This document shows positions 1-7,078 of a DNA stretch of 24,347 bases, piece after piece. This stretch comes from MGOM01 sp035455265 (lineage in GTDB: Bacteria > Chloroflexota > Anaerolineae > Anaerolineales > E44-bin32): NCBI GenBank assembly GCA_035455265.1, contig DATIFK010000169.1, forward strand, positions 1 through 24,347, written 5' to 3'. Below the pieces are notes generated by a model. It was not told the DNA's origin, ran no database searches, and worked only from the letters and a program-made list of their open reading frames with translations. Every line of letters starts with the position of its first letter. Within the stretch, counting starts at the first letter, position 1. The position numbers were made by a program, and so were the translations under genes.

Positions 1-2
1 CG

Positions 3-371
3 CGCGACGACGGCACCATGGTCGGGACGGTGGCGCTGCGGACCCGCGGCCCGCATCTCGCCGTCGGCGCGTTATCCGGCGTTCTTCTGGCGGTGATCCT
101 GGGCTACGGCTTCACCGAGAACTTCCGCATCGTGCAAAGGACCAGCGAGTTCGTGCCGTCGTCTTCTTCGGCCGGCGCCCGGATCGAGGCCAGGGCCTCC
201 TCGGAGACAGCCCTCGCCCCGTGCTCCGAGGAGCCGCTGGTGTACGTGCTCCTTTCGAGCACCGATGGGGATCCGGTCGACTCATATCCCCCCTCGACTG
301 GCCAACTCCTTCCCGGGCAAGTGCGAGTCTTGACCCTCCAGCCTGATTGCGAGATCAACGCTTCGCCCTGA
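3..371 (+). CDS. 3' part (or all) of an unrecognised single-TM protein
   Basis: The frame is open from the left edge of the window to the TGA at 369-371, so the start may lie upstream; the first internal ATG is at 18. Counted from that ATG, residues 14-33 form one hydrophobic segment (LAVGALSGVLLAVILGYGF). A Ser/Ala-rich linker and a small C-terminal part with two cysteines follow. The cysteines (CSEEP and LQPDCEINASP) could form a disulfide if this part lies outside the membrane. I recognise no family. It could be an independent 117-residue membrane-anchored protein or the tail of a longer one. Nothing downstream within 340 bp is obviously co-transcribed with it. Confidence 0.5.
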   Translation, partial: RDDGTMVGTVALRTRGPHLAVGALSGVLLAVILGYGFTENFRIVQRTSEFVPSSSSAGARIEARASSETALAPCSEEPLVYVLLSSTDGDPVDSYPPSTGQLLPGQVRVLTLQPDCEINASP

Positions 372-403
372 TCTACTTCACAACATGGGTCGCGGGCCGC
401 GGC

Positions 404-467
404 AGCTCGCTCTCACCGCTCCCGGCTCCCTGTCCTGGAGGGAGAGGGGAAGGGGTGAGGGCGAGCT
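404..467. repeat. Palindromic intergenic repeat (GGGAGAGGGG-AAGGGGTGAGGG type)
   Basis: The outer arms 404-417 (AGCTCGCTCTCACC) and 454-467 (GGTGAGGGCGAGCT) are inverted copies matching at 13 of 14 positions. Inside them, CTCCCT at 426-431 pairs with AGGGAG at 439-444, so the whole element can fold into one long imperfect hairpin. The core resembles a well-known dispersed intergenic repeat of many GC-rich genomes, which when translated gives spurious LTPSPLPPG or LTPTLSQRERE-like peptides. It lies in a gap between genes, as expected for a REP/MITE-like element. Copy number cannot be judged from one window. Confidence 0.6.
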
Positions 468-540
468 CCTGACAAGGCCGGCCATGCCTGTGATGCGCCT
501 GCTTGCCTCCTTCGAGACCCGGCGGCAGGCTGGGGGCCCG

Positions 541-650
541 GCTGTGGGTGATGATGTGGACGTCAATCATTACATCCGGGCTTACCGGGTCGCCGCGGTT
601 GTAGGCTGCCGGATACCGCCTCACGACTTCCTTGTTGCCTTCGATCGAGA
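541..650 (-). pseudogene. Possible relic of a SnoaL-like/ester cyclase gene
   Basis: The minus strand at 636-589 encodes NKEVVRRYPAAYNRGD, which closely resembles the N-terminal helix of SnoaL-like (NTF2-fold) ester cyclases, where N-K-x-x-V-R-R-Y/F-x-x-A-Y/F-N-x-G-D is typical. The similarity fades after about 16 residues, and the frame runs straight into the palindromic repeat at 404-467. The rest of a roughly 130-residue SnoaL domain is not present. I read it as a fragment cut off by the repeat-containing sequence. The match is short and could be chance. Confidence 0.22.
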
Positions 651-715
651 TTTCCCACGTCCTGTGACGCCTGCCGACGGGCCAGACCCTCGCATCACCT
701 TGTCCTGATTGAGTC

Positions 716-728
716 TATAATGCGCGGC
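716..728 (+). promoter_or_regulatory. -10 element of the PIG-L gene (leaderless)
   Basis: A perfect TATAAT lies at 716-721, and the ATG at 729 is 7 nt after it. Transcription would therefore begin at or within a base or two of the start codon. No convincing -35 hexamer is visible at the usual spacing. The hexamer overlaps the alternative upstream ATG at 720, which argues against that start. Confidence 0.5.
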
Positions 729-1487
729 ATGGGGCACCATGTCTACCTTTCGCCCCACCTGGATGACGCCGTCTTTTCCTGCGGCGGCCTGATCGCGCAG
801 CAGGTGTCGGCCGGCGACACCGTCACGGTGTTCACGGTGTGCGCCGGGGACTCGCCCGTGGGAGAACTGACGCCCTTCGCGTACGAGCTCCACCGCCGTT
901 GGGGCGGCGCCGGCTCTCCCATGGCGGCGCGGCGGGCGGAGGATCTGGTGGCCTGCGGCCGGCTGGGGGCCTCCGTCGTCCACTACGGCCTGGTCGACGC
1001 CATCTATCGTCGTGGCCCGGACGGTCTGGCGCTGTACGAATCCGAGGCGTCGATCTTCGGCGGGCTGCATCCGGCCGACGCGCCCCGCATCCACGAGGTC
1101 GCGGCGGCGGTGCAGGCGACGCTGCCGGCTCAGGCCGAGGTCTACTCACCGCTCGGCCTGGGTGGGCACGTCGATCACCGCCTGACCCGCCGCGCCGCCG
1201 AGGCGTTGGGGCGAGCCTTGTGGTACTACCGCGACCTTCCGTACGGCTTGCGCGACGAGCCGTTGCCCACGGATATTACGCTGCCGACGCAGCCGGAGGC
1301 TCGCATCGGCCTGGCGTCGGAAGAAATCGACGCGTGGGCGGCCGCCGCCGGCGAGTACCATTCCCAGGTCCACACCTTCTGGGCGAATTTCGACGTGATG
1401 GCCGCGGAACTGCGGGACTACCACGACGATCACGGCGGCCTGCGCATCTTCCCGCCGCCTGCGATCACCCCCGCGCAAGCCGCCTAG
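729..1487 (+). CDS. PIG-L/LmbE family N-deacetylase
   Basis: This is a zinc-dependent deacetylase of the LmbE/PIG-L family, whose members remove acetyl groups from N-acetylglucosaminyl or similar amino-sugar conjugates such as precursors of mycothiol and bacillithiol. The diagnostic SPHLDDAVFSCGG is at residues 8-20 counted from ATG 729: H10 and D13 are the expected metal ligands and D12 the expected catalytic base. The third ligand region, GLGGHVDHRL, is present downstream. At 252 residues it has normal family length and is probably cytosolic. I chose ATG 729 over ATG 720 because TATAAT at 716-721 would place the 5' end of the mRNA next to 729. The gene stands alone, with about 300 non-coding bases on either side. 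The substrate cannot be told from sequence. Confidence 0.9.
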   Translation: MGHHVYLSPHLDDAVFSCGGLIAQQVSAGDTVTVFTVCAGDSPVGELTPFAYELHRRWGGAGSPMAARRAEDLVACGRLGASVVHYGLVDAIYRRGPDGLALYESEASIFGGLHPADAPRIHEVAAAVQATLPAQAEVYSPLGLGGHVDHRLTRRAAEALGRALWYYRDLPYGLRDEPLPTDITLPTQPEARIGLASEEIDAWAAAAGEYHSQVHTFWANFDVMAAELRDYHDDHGGLRIFPPPAITPAQAA

Positions 1488-1754
1488 GCCCCCACGGACT
1501 TCCCCCCGGCACCGAATCCTTTGCTGAGATGTCGTGGGTCGACCTCCGCGTCCCATCACGGACCTCGGAGTCTCGCCTTCCGACCGCATTCCGCTTCGCC
1601 ACGCGGCTCACCATCACCAACGACGGCCCGCCGCGGCTCGGCGGACGATGGTACGCGGCATCGGAAAGGGCGCGGGCGCGTCGCGCGACCGATGGCGCGG
1701 CTGACTCGAGGGGGCGAAGGGCCGCGCGCGGCCTTGCGAAGGGCTCGCGAACAC
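1488..1754. other. Non-coding gap with a GC palindrome
   Basis: No reading frame here looks like a protein in composition or family. The only clear structure is a perfect 14-bp palindrome, GGCCGCGCGCGGCC, at 1720-1733, followed by the imperfect inverted pair TTGCGA/TCGCGAA. It could act as a weak transcription stop after the PIG-L gene, but there is no T-run. A well-formed promoter begins immediately afterwards at 1755. Confidence 0.4.
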
Positions 1755-1782
1755 TTGACTCCATTCACGGGCATGATACACT
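1755..1782 (+). promoter_or_regulatory. Sigma70-type promoter of the ATP-grasp/GNAT pair
   Basis: TTGACT (1755-1760) is separated by 16 bp from TACACT (1777-1782), a good housekeeping-type promoter. The predicted transcript starts near 1788-1790, about 77 nt before the chosen ATG at 1867. It would begin at or beside an ATG at 1788 that opens a 14-codon reading frame ending at 1832. Confidence 0.6.
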
Positions 1783-1866
1783 CGCAGATGGTTGCTCCGA
1801 TTCGCAGCCTCGGTCACGAGGTGGACGGGTAAGCGCGTTGGGGTGGCCGAGGAAAACAAGAATCGG

Positions 1867-3111
1867 ATGACTAAGGATCGCTGGCCCAGGGAACGACAGC
1901 AACCGCAGCCAAGCCTCCTGGGCGAAAACGAAAACGGAACGGAGATACCTCCGGCAAAACGCGGGCGCGCCGCCTCCGGCGCGAGTGTGGCGCCGGCGCG
2001 CGTCGCGCTCGATCGGCGGGATCGGCTCCAGTTCGTCTTCCCGGGTTTCCTCAACGAGACGCAGGTTCAGGCACGACCGCGGCCGCGGCGCGCCGTCCGT
2101 CCGCGCGAGCTGTCCGAGCTCAACGTGGTCATCCTGTACAACCTGGCGCTCGGGCTCGAACGCGGCCGGCCGGACGACCTCGTCGCCGACGAAGCCTGCG
2201 GCCGCGTGGCCGAGACGATCGCTTCGGCGCTGCAGGGAAATGTCAAGTCGGTCGAGCTGGCACCGGTCTGGGATGATCTCCCCGACGTCGTGCGGCGCTA
2301 TCACCCGCGCGAGCACGTCATCTTCAACCTGTGCGAGAGTCTCGGGGGCCGGCCGATGTCGGAGCCCGAGGTGCCGCGCTTGCTGCGCGCCGCCGGGTTC
2401 ATCCACACCGGCGCCTCGTATCTGGCGATGCGCCGCACCGGCAACAAACTGATCACCAAGCGCACGCTGCTGGCGGCCGGGGTCGAGACGCCGGTGTTCG
2501 ATGTCATCCGGCGCGCCGGGCAACGCCCGACGCACATTCGCCTGCCGGCGATCGTCAAGCCGGTGGCCGAAGGTGGCAGCTTCGGCGTTTCGCTGGCCTC
2601 GGTCGTCACGACGAGCAAGGCGCTCGGTGAGCAGATCGACGACTGCATCCGCACCTACCAGCAGCCGGCGCTGGTGGAGGAGTTCATCGAGGGGCGGGAG
2701 CTCAACGTCGCCCTGTGGGGCAACGGGTTCCCCGAGGTCCTGCCGATCTCGGAGATCCTCTTCACCTTCACCGAGGACCCGTTGCAGAAGATCGTCACCT
2801 TCGCCGGCAAGTGGCACTCGCACTCGCCCGAATGCATCGGCACACCCGGAGTCTGCCCCGCCGACCTGTCGGAGGCGGACCAGGATCACGTCGAGGCGGC
2901 GGCCGTCACCGCTTTCCAGAAGCTGGGTGTGCGCGGCTTCGCCCGCGTCGACATGCGCCTGCGCGACGGGCGGCCGTACGTGCTCGAAGTCAACGTCAAC
3001 CCCGACCTATCGCCGTCGGCCGGGTTCTTCCGATCGGCGCGCGCCGGCGGACACTCCTACACCTCGATGGTGTTGAACATTCTTCGACTGGCACTTGCCA
3101 ACGCGTCATGA
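1867..3111 (+). CDS. D-alanine-D-alanine-ligase-like ATP-grasp enzyme
   Basis: This ATP-grasp carboxylate-amine ligase resembles D-Ala-D-Ala ligases and would use ATP to activate a carboxylate as an acyl phosphate and join it to an amine. The Ddl-like core starts near residue 85 (NVVILYNLALG). Visible landmarks are the ATP-binding strand with K231 (RLPAIVKP, then EGGSFGVSL), the hinge VEEFIEGRELNVAL, the metal-binding end E374/N376/N378 (LEVNVNPDLSPSAG) and the final GGHSYTSMVL. Residues 1-84 are a basic, probably disordered extension, so the true start may be later, for instance GTG 1987 or GTG 2125. ATG 1867 has a GAGGA 13 nt upstream. The gene is coupled by a 4-nt ATGA overlap to a GNAT gene. 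The real substrate need not be D-alanine, and a peptide-tailoring role is possible. Confidence 0.85.
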   Translation: MTKDRWPRERQQPQPSLLGENENGTEIPPAKRGRAASGASVAPARVALDRRDRLQFVFPGFLNETQVQARPRPRRAVRPRELSELNVVILYNLALGLERGRPDDLVADEACGRVAETIASALQGNVKSVELAPVWDDLPDVVRRYHPREHVIFNLCESLGGRPMSEPEVPRLLRAAGFIHTGASYLAMRRTGNKLITKRTLLAAGVETPVFDVIRRAGQRPTHIRLPAIVKPVAEGGSFGVSLASVVTTSKALGEQIDDCIRTYQQPALVEEFIEGRELNVALWGNGFPEVLPISEILFTFTEDPLQKIVTFAGKWHSHSPECIGTPGVCPADLSEADQDHVEAAAVTAFQKLGVRGFARVDMRLRDGRPYVLEVNVNPDLSPSAGFFRSARAGGHSYTSMVLNILRLALANAS

Positions 3112-3641
3112 CTCGGGTCCGACCATCTGCAAAGGGCGACACGCCCGCCATCCTGGCCCTCTCGCGGGCCGAACCGCTGTTCTCCAAGGAAGACGTCGAG
3201 GTCGTCGAGGAACTTCTCGAGGACTACTTCGACGACCCCGAGGAGTACGAGTACTACTTCCTGACAGCGGACGGCTCAGGCGGGGTGGACGGCTTTGCCT
3301 GCTACGGACCGACTCCCCTGACGCGGGGTACCTACGATCTGTACTGGATCTGTGTGGCTCCGGGCCACCGCCGCAACGGCGTCGGCATGCAGCTCCTGGC
3401 TGCGGTCGAGGACGCCGTCCGCGAACGCGGCGGTTCCCTGCTCGTCATCGACACCTCCGGCATCCAGGCCTTCGCCGGCACCCGCGCCTTCTATGAACGC
3501 TCCGGCTACCTGGCCTCGGGCCGGGTCCCGGACTTCTATGGCCCGGGCGACGACCTGGTGAAGTACTACCGGAGCCTGACGAACGGCAAGGGTCCGAACA
3601 ACAACGGCCACAAGCCTGGGGGGGATCACCCTCAAAGCTAG
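3108..3641 (+). CDS. GNAT family N-acetyltransferase
   Basis: This 177-residue acetyltransferase carries the acetyl-CoA-binding motif A, VAPGHRRNGVGMQLL, where R-x-x-G-x-G grips the pyrophosphate. A motif-B-like FYERSGYLASGRVPDFY follows, as in RimI-type enzymes. The N-terminal part is very acidic (EDYFDDPEEYEYYF). Its ATG overlaps the stop of the ATP-grasp gene as ATGA and there is no Shine-Dalgarno sequence, so translation probably depends on coupling. The tight pairing suggests that it acetylates the amine product or substrate of the ligase, but the acceptor is unknown. The last 15 or so residues (GPNNNGHKPGGDHPQS) look like a flexible tail. An AGCCACC/GGTGGCT hairpin without a T-run follows at 3646-3673. 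Confidence 0.88.
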   Translation: MTRVRPSAKGDTPAILALSRAEPLFSKEDVEVVEELLEDYFDDPEEYEYYFLTADGSGGVDGFACYGPTPLTRGTYDLYWICVAPGHRRNGVGMQLLAAVEDAVRERGGSLLVIDTSGIQAFAGTRAFYERSGYLASGRVPDFYGPGDDLVKYYRSLTNGKGPNNNGHKPGGDHPQS

Positions 3642-3710
3642 GGGAAGCCACCGGCCGGCGTCCATGGGTGGCTGCTCCAACGGTTAAGGGTTTCTGGGAG
3701 CGTGGTCGGC

Positions 3711-3739
3711 TAGACAGGCTCCAGCACCTATGCTAGAGT
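3711..3739 (+). promoter_or_regulatory. Extended -10 promoter of greA
   Basis: TAGACA (3711-3716) and TAGAGT (3734-3739) are 17 bp apart, and TGC immediately precedes the -10 box, giving the extended -10 form TGCTAGAGT. The expected start is near 3746, leaving a leader of about 60 nt before greA. Confidence 0.6.
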
Positions 3740-3762
3740 CAGGAAAACGGGTACGCTGAGGG

Positions 3763-3789
3763 CTGAGAGCCACCTCTCAGTCTTTTGTT
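3763..3789 (+). terminator. Terminator-like hairpin in the greA leader
   Basis: CTGAGAG (3763-3769) and CTCTCAG (3774-3780) form a perfect 7-bp stem with a CCAC loop. The stem is followed at once by TCTTTTGTT (3781-3789). It sits between the greA promoter and its ribosome-binding site GAAGG (3796-3800). Some transcripts should stop here as RNAs of about 45 nt. It could also stop read-through from the GNAT gene. Confidence 0.55.
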
Positions 3790-3807
3790 CTATCTGAAGG
3801 AATGGAC

Positions 3808-4275
3808 ATGGCCAACACGGCGGTATACGTCACGCAAGAGGGTTTGAAGAAGCTCGAAGAAGAGCTGGAATACCTGCGCACCGTCAAGCGCCAGGAAGTC
3901 GCCCAGCGCCTCCACGAAGCGATGGAGGACGGCGAGCTGATCGAGAACGCCGAATACGAGGCGGCCAAGAACGAGCAGGCCTTCGTGGAGGGGCGCATCC
4001 TAGAGCTGGAGCACATGCTGGCTCAGGCCCAGGTCATCGAGCCGGCCAAGGCCACCGGCGTCGTTCGCATTGGCAGCACGGTGGTCATCCAGGAGGACGG
4101 CCAGGCGGCGGAGACGTACACCATCGTCGGGGCGGCTGAGGCCAACCCGCGCGAGGGACTGATCTCCAACGAATCGCCCCTCGGACAGTCGCTGCTCGAC
4201 CGCAAGGTCGGCGACGAGATCGACGTCCGCGCGCCGGCCGGCGTCCTGCGCTTCCGCGTCGTCAAGATCAAGTGA
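3808..4275 (+). CDS. greA: Transcription elongation factor GreA
   Basis: GreA binds in the secondary channel of RNA polymerase and stimulates cleavage of backtracked RNA. The protein has 155 residues, the normal length. The N-terminal coiled coil (VTQEGLKKLEEELEYLRTVKRQEVAQRL) and its acidic tip (EDGELIENAEYEAAKNEQ) carry the residues needed for cleavage. The C-terminal FKBP-like domain contains GSTVVIQE, ISNESPLGQSLLDRKVGDEI and the closing APAGVLRFRVVKIK. ATG 3808 is preferred to ATG 3802 because GAAGG at 3796-3800 is 7 nt from 3808 but only 1 nt from 3802. The gene has its own extended -10 promoter and a terminator-like leader hairpin, and a strong terminator follows, so it is probably monocistronic. 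Confidence 0.97.
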   Translation: MANTAVYVTQEGLKKLEEELEYLRTVKRQEVAQRLHEAMEDGELIENAEYEAAKNEQAFVEGRILELEHMLAQAQVIEPAKATGVVRIGSTVVIQEDGQAAETYTIVGAAEANPREGLISNESPLGQSLLDRKVGDEIDVRAPAGVLRFRVVKIK

Positions 4276-4295
4276 TCCTCAGCTTCGACCGCTCA

Positions 4296-4327
4296 CGCCC
4301 CGTGCGGAGGGTCGCACGGGGCGTTTT
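4296..4327 (+). terminator. Intrinsic terminator after greA
   Basis: CGCCCCGTGCG (4296-4306) and CGCACGGGGCG (4313-4323) form a perfect 11-bp stem with a 6-nt loop, followed by TTTT (4324-4327). It separates greA from lysS. Confidence 0.92.
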
Positions 4328-4331
4328 CGTG

Positions 4332-4337
4332 TACACT
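4332..4337 (+). promoter_or_regulatory. Putative -10 element of lysS
   Basis: TACACT lies 17 nt before the lysS ATG and directly after the greA terminator. It is the same hexamer as in the promoter at 1755-1782. No good -35 is visible because the upstream region is the terminator stem. The expected leader is only about 11 nt. Confidence 0.4.
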
Positions 4338-4354
4338 ACGCGACGGACGGCATC

Positions 4355-5860
4355 ATGACCGAGCTCAACGATTTGGAACGCGTGCGTTGGCAGAAAGCCG
4401 AACGTTTGCGCCAGGCGGGCGTCGACCCGTATCCGCCGCGAGCGCACCGGACGCACACCACGGCTGAGGCCATCGCGGCATTCGAGTCGGCGCCGCAAGG
4501 GCAAGCCGTCGAACCCATCGTTGTCGGTCGCCTGCGATCCATCCGCAAGATGGGCAAGGCAACCTTCGCCCACATCGAAGACGGTTCCGGCCAACTTCAA
4601 CTCTACTTGCGGAGCGACGACCTCGGGCAGGAGACCTACGATCTCTTCCACGACGCCTTCGACCTGGGGGACTTCGTCGAAGCCAGGGGCGCCATGTTCC
4701 GCACCAAGACGGGTGAGGTCAGCCTGCACGTGCGTGAGCTGACCATGCTGGCCAAGGCGATCTCGCCTCTGCCGGCTGCCAAAGAAGAGACCGTCGACGG
4801 GCAGCGGGTCGTCCATCACGCCTTCGACAATCCGGAAGCACGCTATCGGGAGCGCTACGCCGATCTGGCGGTGAACCCGGAGGTGCGCCTTGTCTTTGCC
4901 CAGCGGGCGCGTCTCCTGGCCTCGCTGCGTGGGTTCCTCGACGGCCACGGATTCATCGAGGTCGAGACGCCCATCCTGCAGGCGCTCTATGGCGGCGCGG
5001 CGGCCCGGCCGTTCGTCACCCACCATCAGCAACTGAAGCAGGACCTCTATCTGCGGATCTCCTTCGAGCTCTATTTGAAGCGACTGCTCGTCGGCGGGGT
5101 CGAGCGGGTCTATGAGATCGGGCGCGATTTCCGCAACGAGGGCGTTTCTTTCAAACACAATCCTGAGTTCACGCAGCTGGAGTTCTACATGGCGTACGCC
5201 GACTACCGCGACGTCATGGCTCTGACGGAACAGATGGTCTCACAAGCGGCGCGCGACTTGCTCGGTACGACGACGATCCGTTTCCAGGGAGAGACGGTGG
5301 AGCTGGCGCCTCCGTGGAAGCGCATCGAACTGCGCCAGGCGGTGCGCGAGCTGGCCGGGATCGACGTGGCCGAGCATCCGACGGCCGACTCGCTGAGGGC
5401 GGCCATGGCCCAACGCGGCCTGGAGCCTTCGCCGACATCCACCCGCGGCAAGCTGATCGAATCGCTGCTGAGTCACTTCGTCGAGCCGGCGTGCCTCCAG
5501 CCAACGATCGTCTTCAACTACCCGCGCGACATCTCACCGCTGGCCAAGAGCCTCCCCGGCGACCCGACGACGGTCGAGCGCTTCGAGGCGTTCGCCGGCG
5601 GCATGGAGTTGTGCAACGCCTTCACCGAGCTGAACGATCCGCTGGATCAGGAAGCCCGCTTTCGAGAGATGGGGCGCGACTATGCCGCCGACGACGAGGA
5701 GCGCCACCCCATGGACGAGGACTACCTGCGGGCGATGCGCTACGGCATGCCGCCCAACGGCGGCTTCGGCATGGGGATCGACCGGTTGACGATGCTACTG
5801 ACCGACCGGGCGACCATCCGCGAAGTCATCCTCTTCCCGCACCTGCGCAGTCGGGAGTAA
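4355..5860 (+). CDS. lysS: Lysyl-tRNA synthetase, class II
   Basis: LysS charges tRNA(Lys) with lysine at the expense of ATP. Length (501 residues) and layout are those of bacterial class II LysRS. The N-terminal OB-fold anticodon domain spans roughly residues 50-150 (VGRLRSIRKMGKATFAHIED, then QLYLRSDD). The catalytic core follows, with TPILQALYGGAAARPFVTHH, motif 2 at about 253-275 (YEIGRDFRNEGVSFKHNPEFTQ) and motif 3 ending in GGFGMGIDRLTMLLTD with R477. PHLRSRE closes the protein. ATG 4355 begins a typical N-terminus (MTELNDLERVRWQKAERLRQ). The neighbouring greA is a common genomic companion. The last 66 bp overlap, on the opposite strand, the end of the MFS gene. Confidence 0.97.
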   Translation: MTELNDLERVRWQKAERLRQAGVDPYPPRAHRTHTTAEAIAAFESAPQGQAVEPIVVGRLRSIRKMGKATFAHIEDGSGQLQLYLRSDDLGQETYDLFHDAFDLGDFVEARGAMFRTKTGEVSLHVRELTMLAKAISPLPAAKEETVDGQRVVHHAFDNPEARYRERYADLAVNPEVRLVFAQRARLLASLRGFLDGHGFIEVETPILQALYGGAAARPFVTHHQQLKQDLYLRISFELYLKRLLVGGVERVYEIGRDFRNEGVSFKHNPEFTQLEFYMAYADYRDVMALTEQMVSQAARDLLGTTTIRFQGETVELAPPWKRIELRQAVRELAGIDVAEHPTADSLRAAMAQRGLEPSPTSTRGKLIESLLSHFVEPACLQPTIVFNYPRDISPLAKSLPGDPTTVERFEAFAGGMELCNAFTELNDPLDQEARFREMGRDYAADDEERHPMDEDYLRAMRYGMPPNGGFGMGIDRLTMLLTDRATIREVILFPHLRSRE

Positions 5861-7078
5861 GGCCGTCCTCCGGATCGGAGAGCGGAACAGGATCCAGGCG
5901 CCGCTGAGACCGCCGGCAGCGCCGAGGGCGAGGGCCCCCCGCGGGCCGAGCGCCTGGCCGATGAAGCCTCCCGCCAGCAGACCCAGCGGCGCCACACATT
6001 GCTCGAGGAAGGCCATCGTCGCATTCACCCGGCCCAGCCGGGCAGGCGGCGCGATCGCCTGGCGCAGGGTGAGCGCGGCAATGAAGTACATCGACAAGGC
6101 GAAATCCCCGAAGAGCTGCGCGGTCAGCAACAACACGACCGCCGTCACGCCGGGGCCTGCGGCCAGGGGAATGAGCAGGCCGGCCAGACTCTTCGCCGCA
6201 AACGTCACGATCAGAATTCGGCCGTATCCCCAGCGAGCCACCGCGGGTCGGGTCGCTGCCGCGCCCAACAAGGCTCCCACGCCTCCGGAGGCCACCAGCA
6301 ACCCGAGCAGTGCCGGTGTGATGGCCAAGTAGCGCAACGCGTACAGATCATAGAGCGCGCCGAAGAAGCCCCCGAACAAGGTACCCGACGCGGAGGCTCC
6401 CGCCAGGGCGAGGAGCGAACCGTCGCGCCTCACGGTCTCGACGCCCGCCCGCGCCTGCTTCAGCCATGAGCCGCCTTCACTCGCTGAAGGCACAGGCTCC
6501 GGGGTCCGAATCCACGCCAGCGAGAAAGCCGACAGGACGAACGAAGCGGCGTCGACAAGAATCGCCATGGGCGCTGTGATAGCCTGGACCAGCACGCCGC
6601 CCAGGGCTGATCCGCCGATCTCGGCGATCGAGTCGCTGACTCCGATCTTGCTGTTCGCCTCGGCCAGCTGATCCGACCGCACCAGGCTGGGGACATAGGC
6701 TTGATAGGCGACGTCGAAGATCACCGTCAGCCCGCCGGCCAAGAAAGCGACCACGAACAGCCACCCGATTCGAAGGACGCCGGCGACGGCCGCCAGAGGA
6801 ATCGTGAGCAGGAGAATCGAGCGACCGAGGTCGGCGGCCATCATCAAAGGCCGGCGGCGGACACGATCCACCCACACGCCGGCAGCTAGGCCGACCAGAA
6901 GCGCGGGCAGAGCGCCCGCAGCTGCCAGCAATCCGAGTTCAGCCGGTTGCGATTGAAGGACGAGCACCGCCGTGAGGGGGAGGGCGGTGCGGGTGACGAC
7001 CGATCCGACGCTCGAGACGGTCTGCCCGGCCCAGAGCCGCAGGAAGTCGGGGTGGTGCCAGAGGCCTCTGAGCTTCAC
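5795..7078 (-). CDS. MFS transporter (EntS-like exporter family)
   Basis: This 427-residue major facilitator protein with about 12 hydrophobic segments is probably a proton-driven exporter. The N-terminal FLRLWAGQTVSSVGSVVTRTALPL and the loop 2-3 motif A, GVWVDRVRRRPLMM, are typical of the MFS_3/enterobactin-exporter-like group. GTG at 7078 is chosen because it overlaps the stop of the upstream PHP gene as GTGA, matching the 4-nt overlaps elsewhere in this operon. Longer upstream extensions would run through the PHP gene. No stop occurs before 5795-5797, so the last 22 codons lie antisense to the 3' end of lysS. It is the last gene of the four-gene operon. The substrate is unknown. Confidence 0.9.
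   Translation of the reverse strand: MKLRGLWHHPDFLRLWAGQTVSSVGSVVTRTALPLTAVLVLQSQPAELGLLAAAGALPALLVGLAAGVWVDRVRRRPLMMAADLGRSILLLTIPLAAVAGVLRIGWLFVVAFLAGGLTVIFDVAYQAYVPSLVRSDQLAEANSKIGVSDSIAEIGGSALGGVLVQAITAPMAILVDAASFVLSAFSLAWIRTPEPVPSASEGGSWLKQARAGVETVRRDGSLLALAGASASGTLFGGFFGALYDLYALRYLAITPALLGLLVASGGVGALLGAAATRPAVARWGYGRILIVTFAAKSLAGLLIPLAAGPGVTAVVLLLTAQLFGDFALSMYFIAALTLRQAIAPPARLGRVNATMAFLEQCVAPLGLLAGGFIGQALGPRGALALGAAGGLSGAWILFRSPIRRTALLPTAQVREEDDFADGRPVGQ

Noticed and set aside
839..1870. Long plus-strand frame over the PIG-L gene
   Set aside because: Arg/Gly/Pro-rich translation in a different frame from a clear PIG-L gene; typical of GC-rich shadow frames.
1765..2889. 374-codon minus-strand frame opposite the ATP-grasp gene
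   Set aside because: It has no recognisable domain and lies opposite a well-conserved enzyme in a complementary codon phase.
3646..3673. AGCCACC/GGTGGCT hairpin after the GNAT gene
   Set aside because: The loop is 14 nt and no T-run follows, so it is not a convincing terminator.
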